This document shows positions 17,658 to 26,142 of a DNA stretch of 64,000 bases, piece by piece; position 1 is the first letter of the stretch, and each line of letters begins with the position of its first letter. A program made the position numbers and the translations under genes. The notes beneath the pieces are model-generated. The model was not told the origin of the DNA. It made no database searches and was given only the letters and a program-made list of their open reading frames with translations. This DNA is from Treponema sp. (GTDB lineage: Bacteria; Spirochaetota; Spirochaetia; Treponematales; Treponemataceae): the NCBI GenBank assembly GCA_016283615.1, contig JAEENG010000032.1, positions 1-64,000 of the forward strand. Direction: 5' to 3'.

Positions 17658-20090
17658 ATGTCCTTTCGACGCCTAAAATTTGCGTTTGTTTTATGTGCTG
17701 CTTTTTTAGCATGCGCACCTTCCTTTGTTTCTGCACAGGATAAATCATCAACAGAATCTGATTCTGACTGGTATTACGGCAAGTTAATCAAATCTGTTAC
17801 TTTTAAAAATCTCAAACACGTAGATGCAAAAGAAGTGGACGGCGTTACTTCAAGTTATATTGGCCGCCGATTTTCTGACGAAATCTTCAGCGAACTCCTC
17901 GACAGAATCTATGCAATGGATTTGTTTGAAGAAGTTAACCCGGAAGCTCTTCCAGGAGATGCAAGAAAAAACACGGTTGCAATCGTATTTTCTGTAACTG
18001 AACGCCCGTCTGTAACAAAAGTTACTTTCCGCGGCAACAAGCAGATTCGTACGACAGAACTTAAAGAAGCAACTTCCCTCAAGGAAAAGGATGTATTTGT
18101 AGAAAGCAAGGTTTTAATTGATGAACGCGCCGTACGCGATGTTTACCTTGAAAAAGGTTATACCAACGCCAAAGTTGTTGCAGAAACAAAACGTACTGAA
18201 AAGGGCGTAGAAATCAATTTTAAAATTGACGAAGGCCGTTCAACTGTAATTTCTTCGATTAAGTTCCGCGGAAACAAGGTTGTGTCTGCAAAGACTCTCA
18301 AAGGCAAACTCAAGCTCAAGGAAGTTGGTCTTATTCATAAGGGTGCCTTCCAGGAATCTGAACTCGAAGCCGACAAGCAGGCAATTCTTTCATACTATCA
18401 GAATATCGGTTATATCGATGCTGAAATCCTCGACGTTACAAAAGAGATGTCAGTCAACGAAAAGAAAAACCGTGATGAACTTTCAATTACCTTTATCATT
18501 CAGGAAGGTTCCCAGTACACATTCGGCGGAATGGACTTTAAGGGAAACATCATCTTCTCTGATGAAAAACTTAATTCACTTGTAAAACTCAAGACGGGCG
18601 GCGTATTCAACCAGTCTAAATATCAGGAAACTGTAATGGCTATCGCCGACCTCTACTATGAAAACGGTTATACTTCAAACCGCTTCCAGCCGATGCCTTC
18701 AAAAGACGCCGACAACAAGGTAATTTCCTTTACCTTTAACATTGTAGAAAGCGTACGAAGCCATGTTGAAAGCGTTGTAATCAAGGGAAATTCAAAAACC
18801 AGGGAATATGTTATCCGTCGCGAAATCCCGATTGAAGCCGGTGACATTTTTTCCAAGGCAAAAATCACTACCGGTTTGAGAAACCTTTATAACCTTCAGT
18901 ACTTTAGTGCGGTAGTTCCGGATGTTGTTGCAGGTTCAGAAGAAAACCTCGTAAATCTTGTTTTTTCTGTTGATGAACAGTCAACTACTTCAATTGAATT
19001 CGGTGTTACTTTTTCAGGCGTTTCTGACCCTGACGACCTCCCGTTCGCATTGTTTGTAAAATGGCAGGATTCAAACTTCCGCGGAACCGGTAAGTCTGTC
19101 AGCCTCGGTTCAACTATTGCAACGGACGAACAGTCTGTAACCCTGAGTTACGGCGAAAACTGGCTCTGGGGACTTCCGATTTCAACTTCTATCAGCACAA
19201 GTTTTTCACACGCAAATATGAGTGCCCTCCGTCTTAAAGTATTCCCTGACGGAAAAATTGATGATTCAAACTATTACATGGACTACGAACAGTGGCAGTG
19301 GAGCCTTGGTCTTTCCCTTGGTCACCGCTGGACTCCAGTATGGGCAATTATCTCGCTTTCCGGCGGTATTTCGGGCAGTTTGCTGAACAACCAGTATGAT
19401 ACAGATTTGCTTACACCGGTTGATTCAACAATCAGTGATTATGCAAATGAATGGGGATTCCAGAACTCTGTATGGGCCGCCTTCTCAATCGATGACCGTG
19501 ACATCAACTACGATCCTTCAAACGGATGGTTTGCAAGCCAGAGACTTACATGGTACGGTCTTACACCAATCGAAACTGAATTCTTCCTCCGTTCCGATAC
19601 CAAACTCGAAAAATACTTTACTTTGTTTGATCTTCCTGTTACGGATACATGGAACTGGAAACTCGTTCTTGCGGGCTATTCAGGACTCAGCATGCTCTTC
19701 CCGAAACCTGACAGCGGAATCGGTAACTCAAGCAAACTCTACATCGACGGTATGTTCAACGGCCGCGGATGGACAAATATTTACAATAAAAACCGCGGCA
19801 AGGCAATGTGGTCAAACTACCTCGAACTGCGTATGCCGATTGTTCCGGGCGTAATTGCTCTGGACTGGTTTGGAGACGCAGCGGTTGTTAAAGATACACC
19901 GCACGCCCTGTTCAACGATCTGACAGTTCAGGATTTCTACTTCAGTACAGGTCCGGGCCTGCGCTTCTCAATTCCGCAGTTCCCGCTCAGACTTTTGTTT
20001 GCCAACACCTTCCGTGTTAACGAAAATGATAATATTGAAAGATACAAGAACTGGAAGTTCGTACTTTCATTTAACATTACAAACAAATAA
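17658..20090 (+). CDS. bamA: Outer membrane protein assembly factor BamA (Omp85)
   Basis: An 810-residue protein that folds and inserts outer-membrane beta-barrels. A signal peptide (1-27, ending VSA) is followed by five POTRA units across about 37-435, visible as repeated V-x-F-x-GN patterns (KVTFRGNKQI, SIKFRGNKVV, GMDFKGNIIF, SVVIKGNSKT). The barrel then covers about 440-810, with FNGRGWTNIYNKNRGKAMWSN near the plug-contacting loop. Ribosome site AGGAG is well placed. The stop TAA overlaps an ATG, but the next gene more probably starts 12 bases later. The protein ends FNITNK, slightly beyond a classic terminal Phe. Confidence 0.95.
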   Translation: MSFRRLKFAFVLCAAFLACAPSFVSAQDKSSTESDSDWYYGKLIKSVTFKNLKHVDAKEVDGVTSSYIGRRFSDEIFSELLDRIYAMDLFEEVNPEALPGDARKNTVAIVFSVTERPSVTKVTFRGNKQIRTTELKEATSLKEKDVFVESKVLIDERAVRDVYLEKGYTNAKVVAETKRTEKGVEINFKIDEGRSTVISSIKFRGNKVVSAKTLKGKLKLKEVGLIHKGAFQESELEADKQAILSYYQNIGYIDAEILDVTKEMSVNEKKNRDELSITFIIQEGSQYTFGGMDFKGNIIFSDEKLNSLVKLKTGGVFNQSKYQETVMAIADLYYENGYTSNRFQPMPSKDADNKVISFTFNIVESVRSHVESVVIKGNSKTREYVIRREIPIEAGDIFSKAKITTGLRNLYNLQYFSAVVPDVVAGSEENLVNLVFSVDEQSTTSIEFGVTFSGVSDPDDLPFALFVKWQDSNFRGTGKSVSLGSTIATDEQSVTLSYGENWLWGLPISTSISTSFSHANMSALRLKVFPDGKIDDSNYYMDYEQWQWSLGLSLGHRWTPVWAIISLSGGISGSLLNNQYDTDLLTPVDSTISDYANEWGFQNSVWAAFSIDDRDINYDPSNGWFASQRLTWYGLTPIETEFFLRSDTKLEKYFTLFDLPVTDTWNWKLVLAGYSGLSMLFPKPDSGIGNSSKLYIDGMFNGRGWTNIYNKNRGKAMWSNYLELRMPIVPGVIALDWFGDAAVVKDTPHALFNDLTVQDFYFSTGPGLRFSIPQFPLRLLFANTFRVNENDNIERYKNWKFVLSFNITNK

Positions 20091-20101
20091 TGGAGTTTTG
20101 T

Positions 20102-20617
20102 ATGAAAAAGATTATTTTAGCAGTCAGCCTTGCTTTGTTTCTGGCTCCTTTAAGTTTTGCCCAGCAGATTACACGTTTTGGAGTAGTGGACACAGCACGT
20201 GTTTATCAGGCTTACTTTAGAAATTCAGCTCCGGTTCGTAATTATGAATCTAAAAAGGCCGAATTCCAGAATGAAATCAACAAAAAAACAGAAGAAATTC
20301 AGAACCTAAAAAATCAGAAAGTTGATTATCAGAAAAACGGCAATGACGCAGCTGTTGTACGTCTGGAAGGTGAAATTACACGCAAAACCGATCTTCTGAC
20401 AGAATACGCAAACGCAAAGAATGTGGAACTTGAATCCCTTAAAAAGACTTTGCAGAACTCAGATTCATTTTATAAAAAACTTTACAACGTGCTTGAACGC
20501 GTTGCCGAAAACGAAGGATATTCAATGATTATGAGCCTCCAGCAGGCAAATGCCGTACTCTGGTACAGTCCTTCCGTAGACATCACAGAAAAAGTAATCG
20601 CTGAATTAGGAATGTAA
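20102..20617 (+). CDS. skp: Skp/OmpH-family periplasmic chaperone
   Basis: A 171-residue exported helical protein. Residues 1-20 form a signal peptide ending SFA before QQ. The mature part begins with ITRFGVVDTARVYQAYF, the usual OmpH/Skp first strand. A long coiled-coil arm of charged residues follows (EINKKTEEIQNLKNQKVDYQ). The family holds unfolded outer-membrane proteins on their way to BamA. I chose ATG 20102 because GGAG lies 6 bases upstream and it gives a clean signal peptide. The ATG overlapping the bamA stop would add four residues. Confidence 0.9.
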   Translation: MKKIILAVSLALFLAPLSFAQQITRFGVVDTARVYQAYFRNSAPVRNYESKKAEFQNEINKKTEEIQNLKNQKVDYQKNGNDAAVVRLEGEITRKTDLLTEYANAKNVELESLKKTLQNSDSFYKKLYNVLERVAENEGYSMIMSLQQANAVLWYSPSVDITEKVIAELGM

Positions 20618-20623
20618 TTTTTT

Positions 20624-23278
20624 ATGGCTAAAGATAAACTCGTTGCGGGTAGTGTTGCATCACGTACTCAAAGTGCAGAAGCAACACCATTGATGATTCA
20701 ATATCAGAAAATCAAGGATGAACACCGTAACGAAGTTTTGTTTTTCCGCCTCGGCGACTTTTACGAAATGTTCAACGAGGACGCAGTAGAAGTAAGCCGT
20801 CTTTTAAATCTCACCCTCACACACCGCGCAAACCAGCCAATGTGCGGAATCCCTTATCACGCTTCCAAAGTTTATATTGCCCGTCTTTTGCGTGCAGGTA
20901 AAAAAATTGCAATCTGTGAACAGGTCGGAGAAATTGCAAAGGGAAACGGCCTTACAGAACGCAAGGTAATCGAAATCATCACTCCTGGAACCGCAGTCGA
21001 AAGTGAATACCTTGACGGAGGCGCAAACAACTTTCTCTCTTCATGTTTTGTAAGTAAAAATGGAGTCGGTTTTGCCTACATCGATGTTACGACAGCAGAC
21101 TTTTTTGCAAGTTCGTGGGGTAAAGATGAATTATACGACCGTTTTGCAAAAGAACTCGGCCGCGCAAACCCCAGGGAACTTCTGCTCCCGGATTCCCTCA
21201 AAAATGACGGACAAATTCAGCAGATACTTTCGCTGCACACAAATCTTTCAGTTTCATATTATCCTGACTGGAATTTTGACAACAGCCTTTCTTACGGAAG
21301 GCTTACAAAACAGTTTGGAACCGTTAACCTGAGACCGTTTTCCCTGACAGAAAACTCACCGGAAGTTGCCCCGGCAGGCTTTCTTCTGGATTATATTTTA
21401 CGCACAACAGCCGTTAAGCCACAGCACATCACAGGAATCAAGCTTTACAAAGACTGTGACTATGTGATTATCGACGACTCATCAAGGCGAAACCTTGAAA
21501 TTACAGCAAACCTCCGCGACGGAACATATAAATATTCACTTCTGGAGTGCCTTGCTTTTACTCAGACAGCCATGGGAAGACGACTCCTTTCTTTCTGGCT
21601 TAATTATCCGCTTACGGACAGTAAAAAAATCAGCACCCGGCAGGAACACGTTCAGCTCTTTTTTGACAACAAAAGACTTCTGAACGCAGTCCGCCAGGAG
21701 TTTTCTTCAGTTCTTGATATTGAACGTCTTGCAGGCCGGGTCGCAATGGCAAAGGCCCACGCAAAGGATCTTCAGGCCTTAAGGCAGTCCCTTGAGTCGT
21801 GGCTCAAAGTCCGCTCCCTTATTTCCAGATACGGACTTGCAGGCGGGGAAGCAGAACAGGCTCAGAATATTATTGAATTGATTGCCTCTTCAATTCTTGA
21901 TGAACCTGCGACTTCTTTGACGGAAGGCCGTATCATTAAGGAAGGCTGGTCAGAAGAACTCGACCACTGGCGCGATATTCAGACAAACTTTAATAAAATT
22001 CTTGAAGAATACTGCGAAGAAGAAAAGCAGAAGACAGGAATCTCAAACCTCAGGATAAAAAGCAATAATAACGCAGGTTATTATATTGAAATTACAAAGG
22101 GTAAACTCCAGCAGGTGCCTGAGCATTTTATCATGCGCCGCTCACTCATCAATGCAGAACGGTATACAACTGCGCGCCTTCAGGAGCTTGAGCGGGAACT
22201 CAACGAAGCCGGTACCAGAATTATTGAACTTGAACGCGATCTTTTTATCGAGGTGCGCAATAAAATAAACGAAAACCTTGCATATCTTTTACAGGTGAGC
22301 CGCGAAGTTGCGTATGCGGATGTTACATCTTCCCTTGCGTATGCGGCTGTAATGCACAACTGGGTAAGACCTGTCGTTGATGATTCAACAATGTTTAATA
22401 TCAAGGATGGCCGTCATCCTGTAGTTGAACTGCACCTGCCTGCCGGAGAATTTGTTCCGAACGATATTTCGATCAGGGGTCCTGAAGATTTTGACTCAGA
22501 AAATTCAACTTCCTTTGCGCTTATAACAGGCCCGAATATGGCCGGAAAGAGCACTTATCTGAGGCAGAACGCACTGATTGCCCTTATGGCGCAGATCGGC
22601 TCCTTTGTTCCTGCGACAAGCGCTCATATAGGTGTTGTGGACCGCATTTTCTGCCGCGTCGGAGCAAGCGACAATCTTGCCCGCGGAGAATCTACCTTCC
22701 TTGTAGAAATGACCGAAACTGCAAACATTTTGAGAAGTGCAACCGAAAAATCCCTTGTAATCATGGATGAAGTAGGTCGCGGAACTTCAACGGAAGACGG
22801 CCTTTCGATTGCGTGGGCAATCAGCGAACACCTCCTTAATTCAATTAAGTGCCGGACCCTTTTTGCAACGCATTACCACGAACTTACGCGTATAGAAAAC
22901 AGCGCTCTCAAACTTTTGTGCATGGCTGTAAGTGAAGAAAGCGGAAAAGTTGTATTCCTCCGCCGGATTAAGGAAGGAGCAAGCGAAAACAGCTACGGTA
23001 TTCATGTAGCACGCCTTGCAGGAATTCCTGACTCTGTAATAAACCGTGCAAATTCAATTCTTGCCCATCTGCAGAAACTTGCAGGAGACCGCCCTGTTCT
23101 TGCAGAAAACCTTCCGCAGGCCCCTGTTGAACAAAAAGCGCCTCCTCAGGTGCCGGGACTTTTCAGCGATGAAGAATTAATTCTCGACGAGATTTTGTCA
23201 TCTGACCCTGAAAATATGACTCCGATGCAGGCACTCCAGCTTGTTTCGCGCTGGAAGAATTCCCTCTCGGGCCGGTAA
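20624..23278 (+). CDS. mutS: DNA mismatch repair protein MutS
   Basis: An 884-residue ATPase that recognises mispaired bases. The N-terminal mismatch-binding domain has the FFRLGDFYEMF motif, with the Phe and Glu that contact the mismatch. The core and clamp follow. The ATPase domain carries Walker A TGPNMAGKST, Walker B VIMDEVGRGTS and ATHYHELT. Near the C-terminus, QVPGLF (842-847) resembles a sliding-clamp-binding motif. It starts 6 bases after skp, so it is probably read with the membrane-assembly genes, as in other treponemes. Confidence 0.97.
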   Translation: MAKDKLVAGSVASRTQSAEATPLMIQYQKIKDEHRNEVLFFRLGDFYEMFNEDAVEVSRLLNLTLTHRANQPMCGIPYHASKVYIARLLRAGKKIAICEQVGEIAKGNGLTERKVIEIITPGTAVESEYLDGGANNFLSSCFVSKNGVGFAYIDVTTADFFASSWGKDELYDRFAKELGRANPRELLLPDSLKNDGQIQQILSLHTNLSVSYYPDWNFDNSLSYGRLTKQFGTVNLRPFSLTENSPEVAPAGFLLDYILRTTAVKPQHITGIKLYKDCDYVIIDDSSRRNLEITANLRDGTYKYSLLECLAFTQTAMGRRLLSFWLNYPLTDSKKISTRQEHVQLFFDNKRLLNAVRQEFSSVLDIERLAGRVAMAKAHAKDLQALRQSLESWLKVRSLISRYGLAGGEAEQAQNIIELIASSILDEPATSLTEGRIIKEGWSEELDHWRDIQTNFNKILEEYCEEEKQKTGISNLRIKSNNNAGYYIEITKGKLQQVPEHFIMRRSLINAERYTTARLQELERELNEAGTRIIELERDLFIEVRNKINENLAYLLQVSREVAYADVTSSLAYAAVMHNWVRPVVDDSTMFNIKDGRHPVVELHLPAGEFVPNDISIRGPEDFDSENSTSFALITGPNMAGKSTYLRQNALIALMAQIGSFVPATSAHIGVVDRIFCRVGASDNLARGESTFLVEMTETANILRSATEKSLVIMDEVGRGTSTEDGLSIAWAISEHLLNSIKCRTLFATHYHELTRIENSALKLLCMAVSEESGKVVFLRRIKEGASENSYGIHVARLAGIPDSVINRANSILAHLQKLAGDRPVLAENLPQAPVEQKAPPQVPGLFSDEELILDEILSSDPENMTPMQALQLVSRWKNSLSGR

Positions 23279-23348
23279 AAATTCAAAAATAACAGAATAT
23301 TACATTTTTTACTGCCTCGTTTTAAACAATCTGAGCAATATATATAAT

Positions 23349-24122
23349 GTGTACAGGGTAGCGATATTCAGATTTGTTTTTGTTATTATCAACTGTTTAC
23401 GGTACATCCAGAGTTTTTTCCTCGGAGGTGAAGAGTGTGTGTGCTGCGGCAGACCTACATTTTTTGTTCCGATGTGCAAGGACTGCTTAAAAGGTTTTAC
23501 GGAAATATCTCCTGAAAGCTCAAACTGTAAAATCTGCGGCAAACCTTTGATTTCTGAAAATGATGTCTGTACCGGCTGCAGAACGGCTCCGGTAATCAGT
23601 AGTCTTGACGGCGTTTTTGCCCTTCATACCTACAGATTGTGGAAAAAGAACCTTCTTTTTTCATGGAAAACTGAAGAAAAACGCGTCCTGTCACCCGTTT
23701 TTGCCCGTGCAGTCTGGAATAAACTTTCCACTCTGCAGGAGCAGAACGGAATTCTTGAGCCGGTCATAATTCCTATACCGCCCCGGCCCGGAAAAATTAA
23801 GAAAAAGGGCTGGGATCAGATTGAAGAATTGTGTTTTTATTTAAAAAATCTGTACGGAGTTAATGTATGCCCCGTTCTGAAAAGACTGTCTGTAAGGCAG
23901 CAGAAAAAACTGGACCGCTTGCACCGTATGGAACAGGCAAAAATGTCTTATTCGATGCAGAAGGAAAGGATTGTAAGGAGGTATTTTAAGCAGATTCCTG
24001 AGACTGTCTTTCTTGTGGATGATGTCATGACCACAGGCAGTACCCTCGAAGCCTGCGCCCGGTCTTTAAAAGCTTACGGAATAAAAACAGTTTACGCAAT
24101 TACGCTCTTTATTGTCGATTAG
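23349..24122 (+). CDS. comF: ComF family phosphoribosyltransferase-like protein
   Basis: A protein of about 257 residues related to competence protein ComF. Two zinc-ribbon pairs near the N-terminus (CVCC with CKDC, and CKIC with CTGC) are followed by a phosphoribosyltransferase-like fold ending in the PRPP loop FLVDDVMTTGSTLEACA. In naturally competent bacteria ComF helps DNA uptake; elsewhere its role is unclear. The start is uncertain. GTG 23349 keeps the full first zinc motif and the hydrophobic segment common in ComF. GTG 23439 has a much better ribosome site (GGAGG, 10 bases) but loses the first cysteine. TATAAT directly before GTG 23349 could be a promoter and would argue for the later start. 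Confidence 0.8.
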   Translation: MYRVAIFRFVFVIINCLRYIQSFFLGGEECVCCGRPTFFVPMCKDCLKGFTEISPESSNCKICGKPLISENDVCTGCRTAPVISSLDGVFALHTYRLWKKNLLFSWKTEEKRVLSPVFARAVWNKLSTLQEQNGILEPVIIPIPPRPGKIKKKGWDQIEELCFYLKNLYGVNVCPVLKRLSVRQQKKLDRLHRMEQAKMSYSMQKERIVRRYFKQIPETVFLVDDVMTTGSTLEACARSLKAYGIKTVYAITLFIVD

Positions 24123-24148
24123 ATTTGATTTTATCGCTTATTGTCGAT
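24109..24148. repeat. Direct repeat around the comF stop and next promoter
   Basis: TTATTGTCGAT occurs at 24109-24119, where it encodes the last residues of ComF, and again at 24138-24148, where it abuts the -10 box of the next gene. The 29-base period is close to three helical turns, so a regulator could bind both. This could also be chance. Confidence 0.35.
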
Positions 24149-24153
24149 ATACT
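24125..24153 (+). promoter_or_regulatory. Promoter of the glutamate synthase-like gene
   Basis: TTGATT (24125-24130), a 17-base gap and TATACT (24148-24153) lie 42 bases before the ATG at 24196. The spacing is ideal and each box has one or two mismatches. Confidence 0.55.
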
Positions 24154-24195
24154 ATATAGAAACATTATTATAAAAAATAAAGAGGTATTTTCGTT

Positions 24196-25485
24196 ATGGA
24201 AGAAGAGATTCCAGGTTACACAATAGCTGAAGCAGTAACAGAGGCACGCAGATGTTTAAACTGTCCAAAGCCTTTGTGTAGAACAGGCTGTCCGATCGAA
24301 AATGAAATTCCACAGTTCAACCATGCTCTTGCACAGGGCAATATGGGCGAAGCTTACAGAATCATTTCGCAGAAGAGTAACCTTCCTGCAATTTGTGGAC
24401 GCGTATGTCCTCATGAAAATCAGTGTGAAGGTCACTGTGTTCTTGCAAAAGCAGGTAAGGGAATTAAAATTGGTCGTATCGAACGCTTTATTGCAGACTT
24501 TTACTCAGAGAATAATCTTTCAAGCGAAAAGGTAGTTGCAAAGACAAACGGTAAAGTTGCCGTTATCGGTTCTGGTCCTGCAGGTTTGACTGTAGCAGGC
24601 GACCTTGCACGAAAAGGCTACAATGTAGTTGTTTACGAAGGTGAAAGCGAACCGGGTGGAGTTCTCCTTTACGGTATTCCTGACTTCCGTTTGCCGAAAG
24701 AAATTGTTAGACGCGAAACAAAAAATATTGAAGCACTTGGTGTTACATTCATCACAAACACAATGGTCGGTAAAGACATTACAATCGACAAAATGTTTGA
24801 AGAAGGATTTGACGCTATCTTTATCGGAACCGGTACCGCAATTGCAAAGGGCCTTGGAATTCCTGGTGAAGACCTGAAGGGTGTAATTCAGTCAAGTTAC
24901 CTTCTGCGCATGACACGACTTTACCGCGACGGAAACGTAGGCCGCGAAGAAGTTCCTGTTGAAGAAGGGGATGAAGTAATCGTTATCGGTGCCGGAAACG
25001 TTGCTATGGATGCCTGCCGTACTGCAGTTTTGATGAAGGCTAAAAAAGTAACTGTCTGCTACCGTAAAACAATTGAATTTATGCGTGCAGCCCGCGCTGA
25101 ATACGACGGAGCTGTAAAAGACGGTGTAGACTTTAAGTGGGAACACACACCTCTCGAAGTTGTCGGCAAGGACGGTAAGGTAACCGGTCTCAAAGTCAGC
25201 ACTCCGGAAGGAGAAAAGGTAATTCCTGCTGACAAGGTTCTTCTTGCAGTTGGTTCTAAACCTGCCGGACGCGTAATTTCTTCAACAGAAGGAATCGACG
25301 CTGACGAAAGCGGTTATGTAATTACACAGCAGACTCCTTATGGTATGACAACAAAGAAGGGTGTGTTTGCCGGTGGTGACGTAGTTCACAAACCTGCCAC
25401 TGTCGTTCTTGCAATGAAAGAAGCTAAAAAGGTTGCCCAGGGAATCGCGGATTATATTCAGGCCCGCAGACTTCTTGGAGTTTGA
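24196..25485 (+). CDS. NADPH-dependent glutamate synthase small-subunit-type oxidoreductase
   Basis: A 429-residue flavoprotein. The N-terminus has two Fe-S cysteine sets: C20, C23, C28, C32 and C67, C71, C77, C81. An FAD-binding fold (GSGPAGLTVAGDLARKG), the GVLLYGIPDFRLPK loop and an NAD(P)-binding fold (GAGNVAMDACRTAV) follow. The C-terminal FAD motif ends GVFAGGDVV. The family includes the glutamate synthase small chain, homotetrameric GltA, NfnB and sulfide dehydrogenase. No large glutamate synthase gene is adjacent, so electron transfer to another partner is equally possible. It is slightly shorter at the N-terminus than usual. Its own promoter and a downstream hairpin make it a single-gene unit. 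Confidence 0.85.
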   Translation: MEEEIPGYTIAEAVTEARRCLNCPKPLCRTGCPIENEIPQFNHALAQGNMGEAYRIISQKSNLPAICGRVCPHENQCEGHCVLAKAGKGIKIGRIERFIADFYSENNLSSEKVVAKTNGKVAVIGSGPAGLTVAGDLARKGYNVVVYEGESEPGGVLLYGIPDFRLPKEIVRRETKNIEALGVTFITNTMVGKDITIDKMFEEGFDAIFIGTGTAIAKGLGIPGEDLKGVIQSSYLLRMTRLYRDGNVGREEVPVEEGDEVIVIGAGNVAMDACRTAVLMKAKKVTVCYRKTIEFMRAARAEYDGAVKDGVDFKWEHTPLEVVGKDGKVTGLKVSTPEGEKVIPADKVLLAVGSKPAGRVISSTEGIDADESGYVITQQTPYGMTTKKGVFAGGDVVHKPATVVLAMKEAKKVAQGIADYIQARRLLGV

Positions 25486-25510
25486 TAAAAAACAAACTAA
25501 ATAAAAGTTT

Positions 25511-25552
25511 TGACACGTAATGTTTAATTATTTTCGTGTCACAGCTTTTTTT
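25511..25552 (+). terminator. Hairpin and T tract after the oxidoreductase gene
   Basis: TGACACG (25511-25517) pairs perfectly with CGTGTCA (25535-25541) across a 17-base loop. CAG and then seven T residues (25546-25552) follow. The loop is long for a terminator. The right arm also supplies the -35 of the next promoter, so an operator role is possible. Confidence 0.45.
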
Positions 25553-25564
25553 ATGCTGTATAAT
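25536..25564 (+). promoter_or_regulatory. Promoter of cheW
   Basis: GTGTCA (25536-25541), a 17-base gap and a perfect TATAAT (25559-25564) lie 37 bases before the cheW ATG. Confidence 0.55.
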
Positions 25565-25581
25565 TAAGGTGACAGCATAAA
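25550..25581. promoter_or_regulatory. Perfect inverted repeat over the cheW -10 region
   Basis: TTTATGCTGT (25550-25559) and ACAGCATAAA (25572-25581) are perfect 10-base arms separated by 12 bases. The left arm touches the -10 box and the right arm falls in the leader, just before the ribosome site GGAGGAG. It may be an operator, or a 5' hairpin if transcription starts further upstream. Confidence 0.55.
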
Positions 25582-25601
25582 ACTTTTGGAGGAGATAATA
25601 T

Positions 25602-26075
25602 ATGGCAGAAGGAACACAGATTCAGCTTGTAACTTTTCAACTGGGTGAAGAACTCTATGGCGTTGATATCATGGACGTAAAAGAAATCGTCAAGGTATGC
25701 CAGGTTCGTCAAATTCCAAATGCTCCTTATTATGTCGAAGGTATTTTTAATCTCCGTAGCGAAATCATTCCTGTAATGAACCTTCATAAGCGTTTCCAGA
25801 TTAAAAAGCTTGAAGTTTCTGAGGACGAAGATTTTGAAGGCGGATTTATTATCCTCAATATTGATAACAACAAAATCGGTATTATCATTGATAAAATCTC
25901 ACGCGTTGTAACAATCAATATGGAAGACGTAAAGGCACCGCCTCAGATGATCAGCGGTATCGGAACAGAATACATTCAGGGGGTTATCCGCCAGGATGAA
26001 CATTACCTGATTATGCTCGATATCCGCAAACTGTTTAACGCTAAAGAACTCCAGAAGATATTTGACAACGAATAG
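25602..26075 (+). CDS. cheW: Chemotaxis coupling protein CheW
   Basis: A 157-residue single-domain CheW that links chemoreceptors to the kinase CheA. The family pattern is clear: QLVTFQLGEELYGVDIMDVKEIV, then IPNAPYYVEGIFNLRSEIIPVMNL and IGIIIDKISRVV. The ribosome site GGAGGAG is strong. No CheA, CheY or receptor gene is adjacent. The nearest signalling partner in this window is the FIST-receptor pair at 9764-11796. It is followed by a hairpin and the DegT-like gene. Confidence 0.95.
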   Translation: MAEGTQIQLVTFQLGEELYGVDIMDVKEIVKVCQVRQIPNAPYYVEGIFNLRSEIIPVMNLHKRFQIKKLEVSEDEDFEGGFIILNIDNNKIGIIIDKISRVVTINMEDVKAPPQMISGIGTEYIQGVIRQDEHYLIMLDIRKLFNAKELQKIFDNE

Positions 26076-26089
26076 TCTTTTAGAATTTA

Positions 26090-26119
26090 TGGACATCACG
26101 GTTTTTCCGGCGATGTCCA
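26090..26119. other. Intercistronic hairpin between cheW and the DegT-like gene
   Basis: TGGACATC (26090-26097) pairs with GATGTCCA (26112-26119). An inner CGG/CCG stem and a five-T loop are separated from the outer stem by a small internal loop. No T tract follows, so it is more likely an mRNA stability or processing element than a terminator. Confidence 0.6.
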
Positions 26120-26142
26120 GAATAGCTTAGGTAAAAAATATA

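Noticed and set aside
23241-23348. Longer ComF start overlapping mutS (TTG 23241)
   Set aside because: No ribosome site, the added residues are unlike ComF, and the overlap with mutS would be large.
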